From: Sinomonas cyclohexanicum
Lineage (GTDB): Bacteria; Actinomycetota; Actinomycetes; Actinomycetales; Micrococcaceae
Length of the DNA: 64,000 nucleotides
Direction: 5' to 3'
Assembly (NCBI RefSeq): GCF_020886775.1
Contig: NZ_AP024525.1
Coordinates: 2,108,001 to 2,172,000, forward strand
Below the pieces are notes generated by a model. That model ran no database searches. It was not told the DNA's origin and saw only the letters and a list, made by a program, of their open reading frames with translations. Both the position numbers and the translations under genes were made by a program. This document shows, one piece after another, positions 17,315-26,415 of this stretch; position 1 is the stretch's first letter, and each line of letters starts with the position of its first letter.

Positions 17315-17346
17315 TTATTCGTACGTCGCGTTATTCGTACATCGCG
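17315..17346. repeat. 16-bp tandem duplication at the 3' end of the alcohol dehydrogenase gene
   Basis: TTATTCGTACGTCGCG (17315-17330) is followed at once by TTATTCGTACATCGCG, differing at one base. Each copy contains the gene's last codons and stop. Confidence 0.8.
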
Positions 17347-18284
17347 ATGAACCGGCCGATCACGCCGCCGGCGCGCAGCTTGTCGATGGCGTCGGGGATG
17401 TCGGCCTGCGTGATGATGTTCATCGGCGGGTTCAGCTTGCCGGTCTTCATGAGCTCATAGATGCCCTCGAGGTCCTCGCGCGTGCCGGACTTGGACCCCT
17501 TGATGGTGAGCTGGTTGATGATGATCGGGTACGTGTTGATGGTTGCCTCGAGGCGGCCCATTCCCACCTGGACGAGCGTGCCGAACTCGCCGAGCGTCTC
17601 GATGGCCGCAGCTGTCGTCGTGCCGAATCCGGCATAGTCCACGATGAGCTCGAGCTTCTTGTCCTTGAAGGCGTCGATCGAGTCGGCGACGCCCGAGAGG
17701 CCGATCTCGTCGGCGAGCTTCTGGGTCTCGGGGTTGACCTCGGCACCATACACCTCGGCACCGGCGAGGACCGCCGAGCGGGCGCCAATGTAGCCGAGCC
17801 CTCCGAGCCCGATCACCCCGACCTTCATGCCCGCCTTCGCCCCGCCGGCGGTCATCATTGCGTGATAGGCGGTCAGACCGGCGTCCGTCGCCATGGCGCC
17901 CAGGTCGAACGGCACCTCGTCGGGCAGCCTGACGAGGTTGTCCGAGGTCGCGACGAGCTTCGGGCCGAATCCGCCGTCCCACTTGCCGTAGCCAAGTGCG
18001 TCTCCGTCGCTCATGACGGGAGCGAGGCCCACCCGGTCGCCGACCTTCCACTGCTCCATCCCCTCGCCGACCTCGGTGATGACCCCGGCATTCTCGTGGC
18101 CCATCGTGCGGGGGAGCTCGGGGAAGAGCGGCATCCAGCCCGGATCGTCCAGGGCGGTGACGTCCGAGTGGCACACGCCCGCGGCCTTCACCTCCACGAC
18201 GACCTGGCCCGGCCCGGCGTGCGGCTCCGGAACCTCGTTGAACTCGAGTGGCTTGTTGGTGCCGGTGAACTGCCATGCCTTCAT
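17331..18284 (-). CDS. Zinc-dependent alcohol dehydrogenase (MDR family)
   Basis: A 317-residue medium-chain dehydrogenase oxidising an alcohol with NAD(P). The catalytic zinc ligands Cys38 and the GHEN motif (His62, Glu63) are present, with His39 and Asp41 nearby. The nucleotide fold has VIGLGGLGYIGA near residue 160. The four Cys of the structural zinc loop are missing and the chain is about 20-30 residues shorter than the usual form. ATG 18284 follows AAGGAG. An IS630 element begins only 46 bp upstream, so the original promoter has probably been altered. The substrate cannot be told. Confidence 0.88.
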   Translation of the reverse strand: MKAWQFTGTNKPLEFNEVPEPHAGPGQVVVEVKAAGVCHSDVTALDDPGWMPLFPELPRTMGHENAGVITEVGEGMEQWKVGDRVGLAPVMSDGDALGYGKWDGGFGPKLVATSDNLVRLPDEVPFDLGAMATDAGLTAYHAMMTAGGAKAGMKVGVIGLGGLGYIGARSAVLAGAEVYGAEVNPETQKLADEIGLSGVADSIDAFKDKKLELIVDYAGFGTTTAAAIETLGEFGTLVQVGMGRLEATINTYPIIINQLTIKGSKSGTREDLEGIYELMKTGKLNPPMNIITQADIPDAIDKLRAGGVIGRFIAMYE

Positions 18285-18329
18285 GGAAATCTCCTTCGGA
18301 TCAATCCCCTGTGGACACTGCTCACTCTA

Positions 18330-19451
18330 GTGTTCCGTGTCGTTAGTTCCTGAATGGTTGGTGCGCTGGGAGAATTGGCTATGGCGAATTCTCCGGCTGC
18401 TGCATTGCGTCTGTTCGAGGGTGACGAGCCGGAGCTGCGGCGGTGGATGCGCGCGACCACGGTCCGGGCGGGGCTGGTGAAGCGGGCGCGGATTGTGCTC
18501 CTGGCGTCGGAAGGCGTCGCGAACACGCGGATCGCCGAGCTCGCCGGCGCCTCGGTGGTGACGGTGCTGAAGTGGCGGTCCCGGTACGAGGAAGCGGGGA
18601 TCGCCGGCCTCGATGACGCGGAGCGTTCGGGGCGCCCGCGGGAGCTGGATCACGCCGAGATCGTGGCGACGACCCTGACTCCGCCGCCGAAGAAGTATGG
18701 GGTGACGCACTGGTCCTCGCGGCTGCTCGCGTCGCACCTGAAGGTGGGCAATGCGACGATCGCGAGGGCGTGGCGCGAGTACGGGGTGCAGCCCTGGCGG
18801 TCGGAGACGTTCAAGTTCTCCACCGACCCCGAGCTGGTGGGCAAGGTCACCGATGTCGTCGGGCTGTACCTGGCGCCGCCGGAGAACGCGATCGTGCTGT
18901 GCGTGGACGAGAAGTCGCAGATCCAGGCACTGGACCGGACGGCGCCGATGCTCCCGATGCGGCCAGGCGACGCGGAGAAGCGCACCCATGACTACACGCG
19001 GCACGGCACGACGACACTGTTCGCCGCGCTCGAGATCGCGACAGGGCACGTCACCGGGGCGGTCAAGCCGAAGCACCGCAGGCAGGAGTTCCTCAGCTTC
19101 CTCCGACAGCTCGATCGCGCATACCCCGAGGTCGAGCTGCACCTGGTGATGGACAACTACGCGACCCACAAGACCCCGGAGGTCAAGGCGTGGCTGGAGA
19201 AGCACCCTCGCTTCCGCGTGCACTTCACCCCGACCTCGGGGTCGTGGCTGAACCTCGTCGAGGTCTGGTTCGGGATCATCGACCGCCAGGCAATCCGCCG
19301 CGGAATCTTCACCAGCGTCAAAGACCTCAACGCCAAGATCCGGCAATTCATCACCGGCTGGAACGACCGCAAACACGCCTTCGTCTGGACCAAGACCGCC
19401 GACGAAGTCCTCAAGAAGGCGAACCATCAGCCAACTTCAGAAACACGACAC
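18330..19451 (+). mobile_element. IS630-family insertion sequence, about 1.12 kb
   Basis: TA dinucleotides at 18328-18329 and 19452-19453 flank the element, as expected for IS630/Tc1 transposition. The ends carry imperfect inverted repeats beginning GTGTTCCGTGTCG and GTGTCGTGTTTCTG. It holds a single transposase gene. It separates the alcohol dehydrogenase gene from the DNA upstream of it. Confidence 0.82.
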
Positions 19452-19454
19452 TAG
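18381..19454 (+). CDS. IS630-family DDE transposase
   Basis: A 357-residue protein. Its N-terminal helix-turn-helix runs from about residue 30 to 75. The catalytic triad is visible in LCVDEKSQIQA, LVMDNYATHK and SWLNLVEVWFGIIDR. ATG 18381 has GGGAGAA at good spacing and is preferred over an in-frame GTG 27 bp earlier. The TAG stop is created partly by the flanking target TA (19452-19453), so every insertion supplies its own stop. The frame is intact. Confidence 0.92.
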   Translation: MANSPAAALRLFEGDEPELRRWMRATTVRAGLVKRARIVLLASEGVANTRIAELAGASVVTVLKWRSRYEEAGIAGLDDAERSGRPRELDHAEIVATTLTPPPKKYGVTHWSSRLLASHLKVGNATIARAWREYGVQPWRSETFKFSTDPELVGKVTDVVGLYLAPPENAIVLCVDEKSQIQALDRTAPMLPMRPGDAEKRTHDYTRHGTTTLFAALEIATGHVTGAVKPKHRRQEFLSFLRQLDRAYPEVELHLVMDNYATHKTPEVKAWLEKHPRFRVHFTPTSGSWLNLVEVWFGIIDRQAIRRGIFTSVKDLNAKIRQFITGWNDRKHAFVWTKTADEVLKKANHQPTSETRH

Positions 19455-19513
19455 GTCGGGGAAGGGCGCCGGACATGGGGCGTTCTGCCCAATGGAATAG
19501 CGGCCGAGACGAC

Positions 19514-19543
19514 GGAAGCCCCGGTCCGAAGACCGGGGCTTCC
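19514..19543 (-). terminator. Terminator of the first tRNA-Leu gene
   Basis: A perfect 13-bp stem with a 4-nt loop begins just past the CCA end of the tRNA in the minus direction. Confidence 0.7.
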
Positions 19544-19545
19544 AG

Positions 19546-19632
19546 TGGTGCGCGGAGGGGGACTTGAACCCCCACGCCCTATTCGGGCACTAGCACCTCA
19601 AGCTAGCGCGTCTGCCATTCCGCCACCCGCGC
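19546..19632 (-). tRNA. tRNA-Leu, anticodon GAG, CCA encoded
   Basis: The minus strand folds as a class II tRNA: acceptor GCGCGGG paired with CCGCGC plus A and encoded CCA; anticodon stem CTAGC/GCTAG with loop TTGAGGT; a long variable arm (TGCCCGAATAGGGCG); and T arm GGGGGTTCAAGTCCCCC. The anticodon GAG reads CUC and CUU. The sequence is identical to the copy at 19867-19953. Confidence 0.95.
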
Positions 19633-19833
19633 AGGCGACACCGGGGATTACGCATCATGCGTTTCCGTTCCCGGCAGCGATATACAACCATACACCATGC
19701 GGGGGTCGCCGAAGACCATGGCCCCCGGCCGATCATCTGCATCATCGACCCCGGCACCGTTTGGGGACTCTCCGAGCGTGCACCTCGGAATCGCCGGGCT
19801 CGCGCGCGTAGTGGCCGGAATCGGGGAAACCAC

Positions 19834-19863
19834 GAAGGCCCCGGTCGTGTGACCGGGGCCTTC
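19834..19863 (-). terminator. Terminator of the second tRNA-Leu gene
   Basis: A perfect 13-bp stem with a GTGT loop just past the CCA end. It is similar in design to, but different in sequence from, the one at 19514-19543. The 200 bp between this hairpin and the other tRNA show no gene. Confidence 0.7.
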
Positions 19864-19866
19864 AGC

Positions 19867-19953
19867 TGGTGCGCGGAGGGGGACTTGAACCCCCACGCCC
19901 TATTCGGGCACTAGCACCTCAAGCTAGCGCGTCTGCCATTCCGCCACCCGCGC
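19867..19953 (-). tRNA. tRNA-Leu, anticodon GAG, second copy
   Basis: Identical along its whole length to the tRNA at 19546-19632, with encoded CCA and its own hairpin terminator. The two genes are 321 bp apart start to start, in the same direction. Confidence 0.95.
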
Positions 19954-20093
19954 AGGTGACATGTCCGTGAGAGGAAGCGATGAATCGTTTCCCTCCCGGG
20001 CAGCGAGAAAGACTCTACACGATTCGGCACCGGAGCCGAAATCGGAGGGCGGGACTAGGCTGGAGCCACCGCCAGCAGCTTCAGGAGGATCCC

Positions 20094-21416
20094 GTGACCG
20101 ACCGCGCCCCCGTGAACCCCATCACCGCCGAGGACGAGGTGGTGGGAATCTGCCAGGATCTCATCCGCTTCGACACGTCGAACTACGGCGACGGCTCGGG
20201 CCCGGGGGAGCGCTCCGCGGCGGAGTACGCCGCGGGGCTCCTCGCGGAAGTCGGCCTCGAGCCGGAACTGTTCGAATCGGCACCTGGGCGCGCCAACGTC
20301 GTCGTGCGTCTTGAGGGCACCGACCCGGGCGCCGGTGCCCTCGTGGTGCACGGCCACCTCGACGTGGTGCCGGCGCAGAAGGAGGACTGGAGCATCGACC
20401 CGTTCTCCGCCGAGCTCAAAGATGGGCTCATCTGGGGGCGCGGCGCCGTGGACATGAAGGACATGGACGCCATGATCCTGTCCGTGGTCCGGCAGATGCA
20501 GCGCACCGGGACCAAGCCCAAGCGGGACCTCGTCATCGCACTCTTCGCCGATGAGGAGGCCGGCGGCGCATACGGCGCGCGCTGGGCCGTCGACAACCGT
20601 CCCGAGCTGTTCGACGGCGCCACCGAGGCCATCAGCGAAGTGGGCGGCTACTCCGCCTACATCGGCGGCAAGCGCGCCTACATGCTGCAGACCGCAGAGA
20701 AGGGCCTCGGCTGGCTCCGGCTCAGGGCCTCTGGCCGCGCCGGCCACGGTTCCCAGATCAACGACGACAACGCCGTGACCCGTCTTGCGCGCGCCGTGGC
20801 CCGGATCGGCGACTACGAGTGGCCGATCGAGCTCACCGACACCACGGGCCGGTTCCTCGACGGCGTCACAGAGCTCACCGGCGTCGAGTTCGACCCTGAC
20901 AACCCCGACATCCTGCTCAAGGAGCTCGGCACGGTGGCGCGGTTCGTGGGGGCAACCCTGCGCAACACGTCGAACCCGACCGTCCTCACGGCCGGCTACA
21001 AGGACAACGTCATCCCGGGGTCGGCCGAGGCGCGCATCGACACCCGCACACTGCCCGGTCAGGACGAGCTCGTGCTCGCCAAGCTCAAGGAACTCGCCGG
21101 AGACGGCGTCGAGTTCGACTACATCCACCACGACGTCTCCCTCGAGACCCCGTTCGAGGGCCCGCTTGTGGACGCCATGGTCGGCGCCCTCCATGCCGAG
21201 GACCCTGGCGCCGCCGTGCTCCCGTACACGCTCTCCGGCGGGACCGACAACAAGTCGCTGAGCCGCCTGGGCATCACCGGGTACGGCTTCGCCCCGCTCC
21301 AGCTCACCCCGGACCTCGACTTCCCGGCCATGTTCCACGGGGTCGACGAGCGGGTCCCCGCCGAGGCGCTCACGTTCGGCGCCCGCGTGCTGCGCAGACT
21401 GCTGACCACGTACTGA
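20094..21416 (+). CDS. M20 family metallopeptidase or deacylase
   Basis: A 440-residue cytoplasmic di-zinc hydrolase of the M20/ArgE/DapE group. The metal site shows VVHGHLDVVP near residue 85, GRGAVDMKD near 120 and ADEEAGG near 155, followed by the dimerisation lid. It probably cleaves a dipeptide or N-acyl amino acid. GTG 20094 is preferred because AGGAGG sits 6 nt upstream; a TAGGCT box at 20056-20061 gives a short leader. The acyl-CoA dehydrogenase-like gene follows 33 bp later, so the two probably form an operon. Confidence 0.9.
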   Translation: MTDRAPVNPITAEDEVVGICQDLIRFDTSNYGDGSGPGERSAAEYAAGLLAEVGLEPELFESAPGRANVVVRLEGTDPGAGALVVHGHLDVVPAQKEDWSIDPFSAELKDGLIWGRGAVDMKDMDAMILSVVRQMQRTGTKPKRDLVIALFADEEAGGAYGARWAVDNRPELFDGATEAISEVGGYSAYIGGKRAYMLQTAEKGLGWLRLRASGRAGHGSQINDDNAVTRLARAVARIGDYEWPIELTDTTGRFLDGVTELTGVEFDPDNPDILLKELGTVARFVGATLRNTSNPTVLTAGYKDNVIPGSAEARIDTRTLPGQDELVLAKLKELAGDGVEFDYIHHDVSLETPFEGPLVDAMVGALHAEDPGAAVLPYTLSGGTDNKSLSRLGITGYGFAPLQLTPDLDFPAMFHGVDERVPAEALTFGARVLRRLLTTY

Positions 21417-21449
21417 GCCGCCAGAGACCCCGCAACGGAGGAAGCCGCG

Positions 21450-22610
21450 ATGCCCCTTGATCCCGAGTCCGTCCTGCCGGAGGCGCTGATCGAGGCGATC
21501 CGCTCCCGCGCCTCCGGCTACGACGAGCGCAATGAGTTCTTCCAGGACGACTTCGACACCCTCGTGGCCGCCGGTTACCTCAAGGCGTTCGTCCCCGAAG
21601 GCGAGGGAGGGCTGGGAGCCGGCCTGGCCGACGTCGTGCGCCTCCAGCGCCGCCTCGCTCAGGCGGCGCCTGCCACGGCACTCGCGGTCAACATGCACCT
21701 CGTCTGGACGGGCGTGGCCAAGGTCCTCGCGGACCGCGGCGACGACTCGCTCGGGTTCGTGCTCGAAGAGGCGGCGGCGGGGGAGGTGTTCTCGTTCGGC
21801 GTCTCCGAGGCGGGCAATGACGCGGTGCTTTTCGACTCGGTCACCGAGGCGGCCCCGCAGCCCGACGGCGGCTACAGCTTCACCGGTACCAAGGTCTTCA
21901 CGAGCCTGGCGCCCGCGTGGACGCGCATGGGCACTTTCGGCAAGGACACCACCGGGGACGAGGACCAGCTCGTGTGGGGCTTCATCCGCCGGGACCGGCC
22001 CGGCTGGCGGCACCTCGATGACTGGAACACGCTCGGCATGCGCGCGAGCCAGTCCCGGACCACCGTGCTGGAGGGCGCGACGGCGCCCGCGGACCGGATC
22101 GTGCGCCGGCTCCCGGTTGGTCCGAACCCTGACCTGCTGATCTTCGGGATCTTCTCGGTCTTCGAGACGCTGCTCGCTGCCGTCTACACGGGCATCGCCG
22201 AGCGCGCACTGGTCCTCGCGGTCGACGCCGCGCACCGCCGACGCTCCTACCGCAACGGCGGTCGGCCCTACTCGCAAGACCCGGACATCCGCTGGCAGAT
22301 TGCGGAGCTCGGCATGTCCGTGGACGCCATCCTTCCGCAGCTGGACGCCGTGGCGCGGGACATCGACGGCCTCGTCGACAGGGGCTCGGCCTGGTTCCGC
22401 GCCCTGAGCGGCCTCAAGCACCGCGCCACGGAGACGGCGAAAACCGTGGTAGACGGCGCGATGCGCGTCGGCGGGGGCGGCGGCTACTTCCGCGGCAGCG
22501 AGCTCGAGCGCCTGTACCGGGACGTGCTCGCCGGCCTCTACCACCCCTCTGACCCGGAGTCCGCGCACGCTACCGTCGCGACCAACCTGCTGGGCCCGAT
22601 CGAGGAGTGA
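21450..22610 (+). CDS. Acyl-CoA dehydrogenase family flavoprotein
   Basis: A 386-residue protein with the three parts of the acyl-CoA dehydrogenase fold. The N-terminal helices include AGYLKAFVPEGEGGLGAGL. The middle beta domain has FSFGVSEAGND and FTGTKVFTSLAP. The C-terminal helices end in GAMRVGGGGGYFRGSELERLYRDVLAG. The catalytic glutamate cannot be placed with confidence, so it may instead be a flavin monooxygenase of the DszC/HpaA-like branch. It lies just downstream of the M20 peptidase. Confidence 0.85.
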   Translation: MPLDPESVLPEALIEAIRSRASGYDERNEFFQDDFDTLVAAGYLKAFVPEGEGGLGAGLADVVRLQRRLAQAAPATALAVNMHLVWTGVAKVLADRGDDSLGFVLEEAAAGEVFSFGVSEAGNDAVLFDSVTEAAPQPDGGYSFTGTKVFTSLAPAWTRMGTFGKDTTGDEDQLVWGFIRRDRPGWRHLDDWNTLGMRASQSRTTVLEGATAPADRIVRRLPVGPNPDLLIFGIFSVFETLLAAVYTGIAERALVLAVDAAHRRRSYRNGGRPYSQDPDIRWQIAELGMSVDAILPQLDAVARDIDGLVDRGSAWFRALSGLKHRATETAKTVVDGAMRVGGGGGYFRGSELERLYRDVLAGLYHPSDPESAHATVATNLLGPIEE

Positions 22611-22859
22611 CTACGCCGTCCGCTCGACGAGCATGACCTTGCGCCGCAGCAGGTACTGCCGGCCGCCGCCGATGTACAGCCGACTCCGCTCGAGCTCCCA
22701 TTTGCCGTATTCGGAGTGCTCGCGCACCCGCTGGCGTGCCTCGGCCACCGAGTCGCCCGGCCCCACCGAGAGGACCAGATACTCGTAGGCTCGACCCGGT
22801 CCGGCGGACCGCGTCCCGAGGCCGGGAGACTCGGCGGTGGAGAGGATCCGTTCCTTCAT
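22611..22859 (-). CDS. DUF5703 family small protein
   Basis: An 82-residue protein with the actinobacterial DUF5703 signature: EYLVLSVGPGDSVAEARQ, HSEYGKWELERSRLYIGGGRQYLLRRKVM. Its function is unknown. ATG 22859 follows GCGAGGG. It converges with the acyl-CoA dehydrogenase gene, their stops being adjacent. Confidence 0.85.
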   Translation of the reverse strand: MKERILSTAESPGLGTRSAGPGRAYEYLVLSVGPGDSVAEARQRVREHSEYGKWELERSRLYIGGGRQYLLRRKVMLVERTA

Positions 22860-22950
22860 GGCCCTCGCTTCCTCGTGCTGTGGCGGCGCGTCACCGGAGC
22901 CTGTCCGACTCCCTAGGCACGCCCACTGATTTCAGACTACCGTGGCACCC

Positions 22951-23283
22951 ATGAGCATTGATCCGCGCGTCGCCCTTGGTTCGCTCACGGCTGCATTGGA
23001 GGAGCACCTCGCCGCCGCCTCGAACCGGCGCGGGGACGAGGATCCGGCCGTCGAGTCGGCCTTCTTCGCCGTCGCCGACGCGTTCGAGGCCTATGCCGAC
23101 GCCCTCTATGACGCCTACGGCGAAGACCTTCCGATGGACCTCCTCGACTCGGACGACGACGAGGATGACGATGACGACGACGAGGAAGACGACGGCGAGG
23201 AAGACGACGGCGACGGCGACAACGACGAGGACGACGAGAACGCCGACGACGGCGAGGACGCGCTCGCCGGCCGCGACTTCTAG
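22951..23283 (+). CDS. Small acidic protein of unknown function
   Basis: A 110-residue protein. The first 60 residues are a helical domain ([51 protein letters not shown]). The rest is an almost pure Asp/Glu tail of about 40 residues. Such proteins are common in Micrococcaceae with no assigned role; the tail suggests DNA mimicry or protein binding. ATG 22951 is chosen because TACCGT (22938-22943) stands 7 nt upstream in a leaderless arrangement. Confidence 0.75.
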   Translation: MSIDPRVALGSLTAALEEHLAAASNRRGDEDPAVESAFFAVADAFEAYADALYDAYGEDLPMDLLDSDDDEDDDDDDEEDDGEEDDGDGDNDEDDENADDGEDALAGRDF

Positions 23284-23354
23284 GAAGGCCAGGGAGCCCG
23301 CCGGCTCCCAGCGGATTCACAGAAACATCCCACCTGCCACGTAGAGTGGCAGGC

Positions 23355-24194
23355 GTGCAATTCCTCGAAGCCGCGTTCCTCGGTCTCATTCAGGGCCTGA
23401 CCGAGTTCCTGCCCGTCTCCTCGAGCGCCCACCTGCGGATCGTGGGGGAGTTCCTGCCCAACGCCCAGGACCCGGGCGCGGCGTTCACCGCCATCACCCA
23501 GCTGGGGACCGAGTCCGCCGTGATCATCTACTTCTGGCGGGACATCGTGCGGATCGCGCGGGCGTGGTTCGGCTCCCTCGTGGGCCGTGTGCCGCGCAGC
23601 GACCCGGACGCCCGGATGGGCTGGTTCGTGATCATCGGCAGCATCCCGATCGTGGTGCTGGGCCTCCTGTTCCAGGACCAGATCGAGACGGTGCTCCGGT
23701 CGCTGTGGATCACGGCGACGACTCTGATCGTGTTCGGCCTCATCCTCGCCGTGGCGGACGCCACGGGTCGCCACGCACGCACCCTGGACCACCTCAGCAC
23801 GCGGCACGGCATCATCTACGGATTCGCCCAGGCGCTCGCGCTCATCCCGGGCGTCTCACGCTCCGGCGGCACCATCACCGCGGGCCTGTTCATGGGCTAC
23901 ACCCGCGAGGCGGCGGCCCGGTACTCGTTCCTCCTCGCGATCCCCGCCGTGTTCGGCTCCGGCCTGTACCAGCTGTACAAGAGCCTCAAGGGCGGGTTCG
24001 ACGGCGGCCCCTACGGGCTCGCCGAGACAGCGGTGGCCACTGTCATCGCGTTCGTCGTGGGGTACATCATCATCGGCTGGTTCCTGAAGTACGTCTCGCA
24101 CAACTCGTACCGCCTCTTCGTCTGGTACAGGATCGCGCTCGGCGCGCTCCTGTATGTCCTCCTCGGATTCGGGGTCATCTCGGCCGGGCACTAG
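23355..24194 (+). CDS. uppP: Undecaprenyl-diphosphate phosphatase (UppP/BacA)
   Basis: A 279-residue polytopic membrane enzyme that regenerates undecaprenyl phosphate for cell-wall synthesis and confers bacitracin tolerance. Both signature motifs are present: [15 protein letters not shown] at the N-terminus, with the catalytic Glu and the Ser run, and [10 protein letters not shown] in the middle, with the catalytic Arg. About eight hydrophobic segments are visible. GTG 23355 is preferred over the GTG 9 bp earlier, because TAGAGT (23342-23347) stands 7 nt before it. Confidence 0.95.
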   Translation: MQFLEAAFLGLIQGLTEFLPVSSSAHLRIVGEFLPNAQDPGAAFTAITQLGTESAVIIYFWRDIVRIARAWFGSLVGRVPRSDPDARMGWFVIIGSIPIVVLGLLFQDQIETVLRSLWITATTLIVFGLILAVADATGRHARTLDHLSTRHGIIYGFAQALALIPGVSRSGGTITAGLFMGYTREAAARYSFLLAIPAVFGSGLYQLYKSLKGGFDGGPYGLAETAVATVIAFVVGYIIIGWFLKYVSHNSYRLFVWYRIALGALLYVLLGFGVISAGH

Positions 24195-24203
24195 AGTGGA
24201 CAG

Positions 24204-25481
24204 GTGAAAACCTGGAGGCAGACCCCCGTCCCTCAGCTGCCCGGCGCCGCCGGCCCCGTCCGGCTCTTCGACACCCAGCTGCGCGACACCGTCGAGATCC
24301 CGACTGCCCCCGAGCAGTCCATGTACGTCTGCGGCATCACTCCGTACGACGCGACGCATCTCGGGCACGCCTCCACATATCTCGCCTTCGACCTGCTGAA
24401 CCGGATCTGGCGCGACGCCGGAAGCACCGTCAGCTACGTGCAGAACACCACCGACGTCGACGACCCGCTCCTCGAGCGCGCGGACGCCACCGGGGTGGAC
24501 TGGCGGACGCTGGCCCACCAGCAGATCGACCTGTTCCAATCCGACATGGAGGCCCTGCGGGTCCTCGCCCCGGACCACTACATCGGTGCCGTCGAGTCGA
24601 TCCCGTGGATCATCCCCGAGGTCGAACGGCTCCTCGAGGAAGGCCTCGCCTACCAGCTTGCCGGCGCCGAGGGCGAGCCCGACGCCGACGTCTACTACGA
24701 CGTCACCGAGGCCACGCGCCGCGCGGACTCGCCCGAGGCCTGGCGTCTCGGCACGGTCTCGCACCTCACGGTCGCCGAGATGATCGAGGTCTTCGGCGAG
24801 CGCGGCGGCGACCCCGAGCGCCCCGGCAAGCACAGCCCGCTCGACCCCATCCTCTGGCGCGAGGCCCGCCTCGGCGAGCCCCACTGGGATGGCGGCACCC
24901 TCGGCCCCGGCCGCCCGGGCTGGCACATCGAATGCACCGTCATCGCGCAGAAGTTCCTGCCCGCCCCGTTCACCGTCCAGGGCGGCGGCTCAGACCTCGC
25001 CTTCCCGCACCACGAGATGGGCGCCGGGCACGCATGGAGCCTGCACCACGTGCCGCTCGCCAAGCACTTCGCCCACACCGGCATGGTGGGGCTCGACGGC
25101 GAGAAGATGAGCAAGTCCCGCGGCAACCTCGTCCTCGTCTCGAAGCTCCGCGCGGCGGGCGTCGACCCCGCGGCCATCCGCCTCGCGGTCCTCGCCAACC
25201 ACTACCGCTCGGACTGGGAGTGGACGCAGGAGCTCCTGGACGCCTCGGTGCGCCGCCTCGAGAACTGGCGGAGCGCCGTCGTGCGTGCGCTTCCCGGCTC
25301 CGGGGAGCCCCTCCTGGCGGAGATCCGCGGCGCCATCACCGATGACCTGGACGCGCCGCGCGCACTCGCCGCGGTGGACAAGTGGGCCGAAGACTCGCGT
25401 GCGGTCGACGATGCCAGCGCGCACGACGGCGATCTGGTCGCCTCCGCGGTCGACGCCCTGCTCGGCGTCCCGCTGAGCTAG
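24204..25481 (+). CDS. mshC: Cysteine:GlcN-inositol ligase of mycothiol synthesis, MshC
   Basis: A 425-residue ATP-dependent ligase that joins Cys to GlcN-Ins, the third step of mycothiol synthesis. It is related to cysteinyl-tRNA synthetase. The zinc Cys43 in [17 protein letters not shown] and the HLGH (HIGH-type) motif at 52-55 are present, as are WHIECTVIA and the KMSKS loop (KMSKSRGN near 294). It lacks the tRNA-binding C-terminal domain of CysS. The GTG start is 6 nt after a TAGAGT box (24192-24197), so the mRNA is probably leaderless. Confidence 0.96.
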   Translation: MKTWRQTPVPQLPGAAGPVRLFDTQLRDTVEIPTAPEQSMYVCGITPYDATHLGHASTYLAFDLLNRIWRDAGSTVSYVQNTTDVDDPLLERADATGVDWRTLAHQQIDLFQSDMEALRVLAPDHYIGAVESIPWIIPEVERLLEEGLAYQLAGAEGEPDADVYYDVTEATRRADSPEAWRLGTVSHLTVAEMIEVFGERGGDPERPGKHSPLDPILWREARLGEPHWDGGTLGPGRPGWHIECTVIAQKFLPAPFTVQGGGSDLAFPHHEMGAGHAWSLHHVPLAKHFAHTGMVGLDGEKMSKSRGNLVLVSKLRAAGVDPAAIRLAVLANHYRSDWEWTQELLDASVRRLENWRSAVVRALPGSGEPLLAEIRGAITDDLDAPRALAAVDKWAEDSRAVDDASAHDGDLVASAVDALLGVPLS

Positions 25482-25506
25482 GCCCTTCCGCTCTGGCCCC
25501 CGGGCC

Positions 25507-26409
25507 CTAGCTCTCCCTGCCGGGGTTTTCCTTGCCACGCCGCTTGAGGTAGCGCTCGAACTCGCGCGCGATCGACTCGCCGGTAGCCTCGGGCAGCTCC
25601 GCCGTGTCCTTGGCCTCCTCGAGCTGGTGGATGTAGGCGGCGACCTCCGGGTCCTCCGTGGCGAGTTCGTTCACGCCGCGCTCCCACGCCTCTGCGTCCT
25701 CGGCGAGGTCGTTCGTGTCCAGTGGGACCTGGAGGAGCTCCTCGATGCGGTGCAGGAGGGCCAGCTGCGCCTTGGGCGAGGGCGCCTGTGCCACGTAGTG
25801 CGGAACGGCAGCCCAGAGGGAGACCGTCGGGGTGCCATGGTGGTCCGCCGCATCGGCGAACACGCCGACGATCCCGGTGGGCCCCTCGTAGTGGGAGGCC
25901 TCGAGGTTGAGCCGTTCGCGCACCTCGTCGTTCTCGCTCGTCGCCGTGACGGGGATCGGGCGAGAGTGCGGCACATCCGCGAGCAGCGCACCTACCACGA
26001 CGAGGTAGTCCACGTTGAGGTCGTCGACGTACTCGATCAGCTCATCGGTGAACGCCCGCCACCGGTAGGACGGCTCCGTGCCCTGGACGAACACGAGGTC
26101 CACGGGATGCCCCTCGACGCGGGCCGTGGAAACCTTCGTGGTGGGCCACTTGATGCGGCGGCGGCCGGAGCCGGTCTGGCGCACGGTGGGGCGGGTGAAC
26201 TGGAAGTCATAGAAGTCGTCGGCGTCGATGGCGCCCACGCGTTGGGCGCCAAAGGCACGGCGCAGGTAGCGCACCGCGTCGCTCGCCGCCTCGCCCGCAT
26301 CGTTCCAGCCTTCGAACGCCGCGAGCATGACGGTGACCCTCTCGCCCTCAGCGGGCGTCGGGAAGAGGCCGGGGTGGGGCGCCGGGGCGTCTGCGTCGAA
26401 CTCGTTCAT
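25507..26409 (-). CDS. PAC2 family protein
   Basis: A 300-residue protein of the PAC2 (proteasome assembly chaperone 2-like) superfamily. It shows FEGWNDAGEAASDAVRYL, the VDLVFVQGTEPSYRWRAFTDELIEY stretch and VVVGALLADVPHSRPIPVTATS. Its role in Actinobacteria is not established, but it is found here 3 kb from the proteasome locus. ATG 26409 is 6 nt after TAGGCT (complement of 26416-26421), a leaderless layout. It is divergent from the HAD gene. Confidence 0.88.
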   Translation of the reverse strand: MNEFDADAPAPHPGLFPTPAEGERVTVMLAAFEGWNDAGEAASDAVRYLRRAFGAQRVGAIDADDFYDFQFTRPTVRQTGSGRRRIKWPTTKVSTARVEGHPVDLVFVQGTEPSYRWRAFTDELIEYVDDLNVDYLVVVGALLADVPHSRPIPVTATSENDEVRERLNLEASHYEGPTGIVGVFADAADHHGTPTVSLWAAVPHYVAQAPSPKAQLALLHRIEELLQVPLDTNDLAEDAEAWERGVNELATEDPEVAAYIHQLEEAKDTAELPEATGESIAREFERYLKRRGKENPGRES

Positions 26410-26415
26410 CGGACC

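Noticed and set aside
13309-19500. A single large composite transposon bounded by the IS elements
   Set aside because: The three elements belong to different families (IS1380, IS1595, IS630), and each has its own target duplication.
1-19953. Integrated genomic island with integrase at tRNA-Leu
   Set aside because: No integrase, excisionase or direct repeat of the tRNA 3' end was seen in the window; kept only as a hypothesis in the findings.
20055-22568. Minus-strand open frame of 837 codons
   Set aside because: It is opposite the M20 peptidase and acyl-CoA dehydrogenase genes, shows no motifs, and is rich in Arg, Val, His and Gly as shadow frames are.
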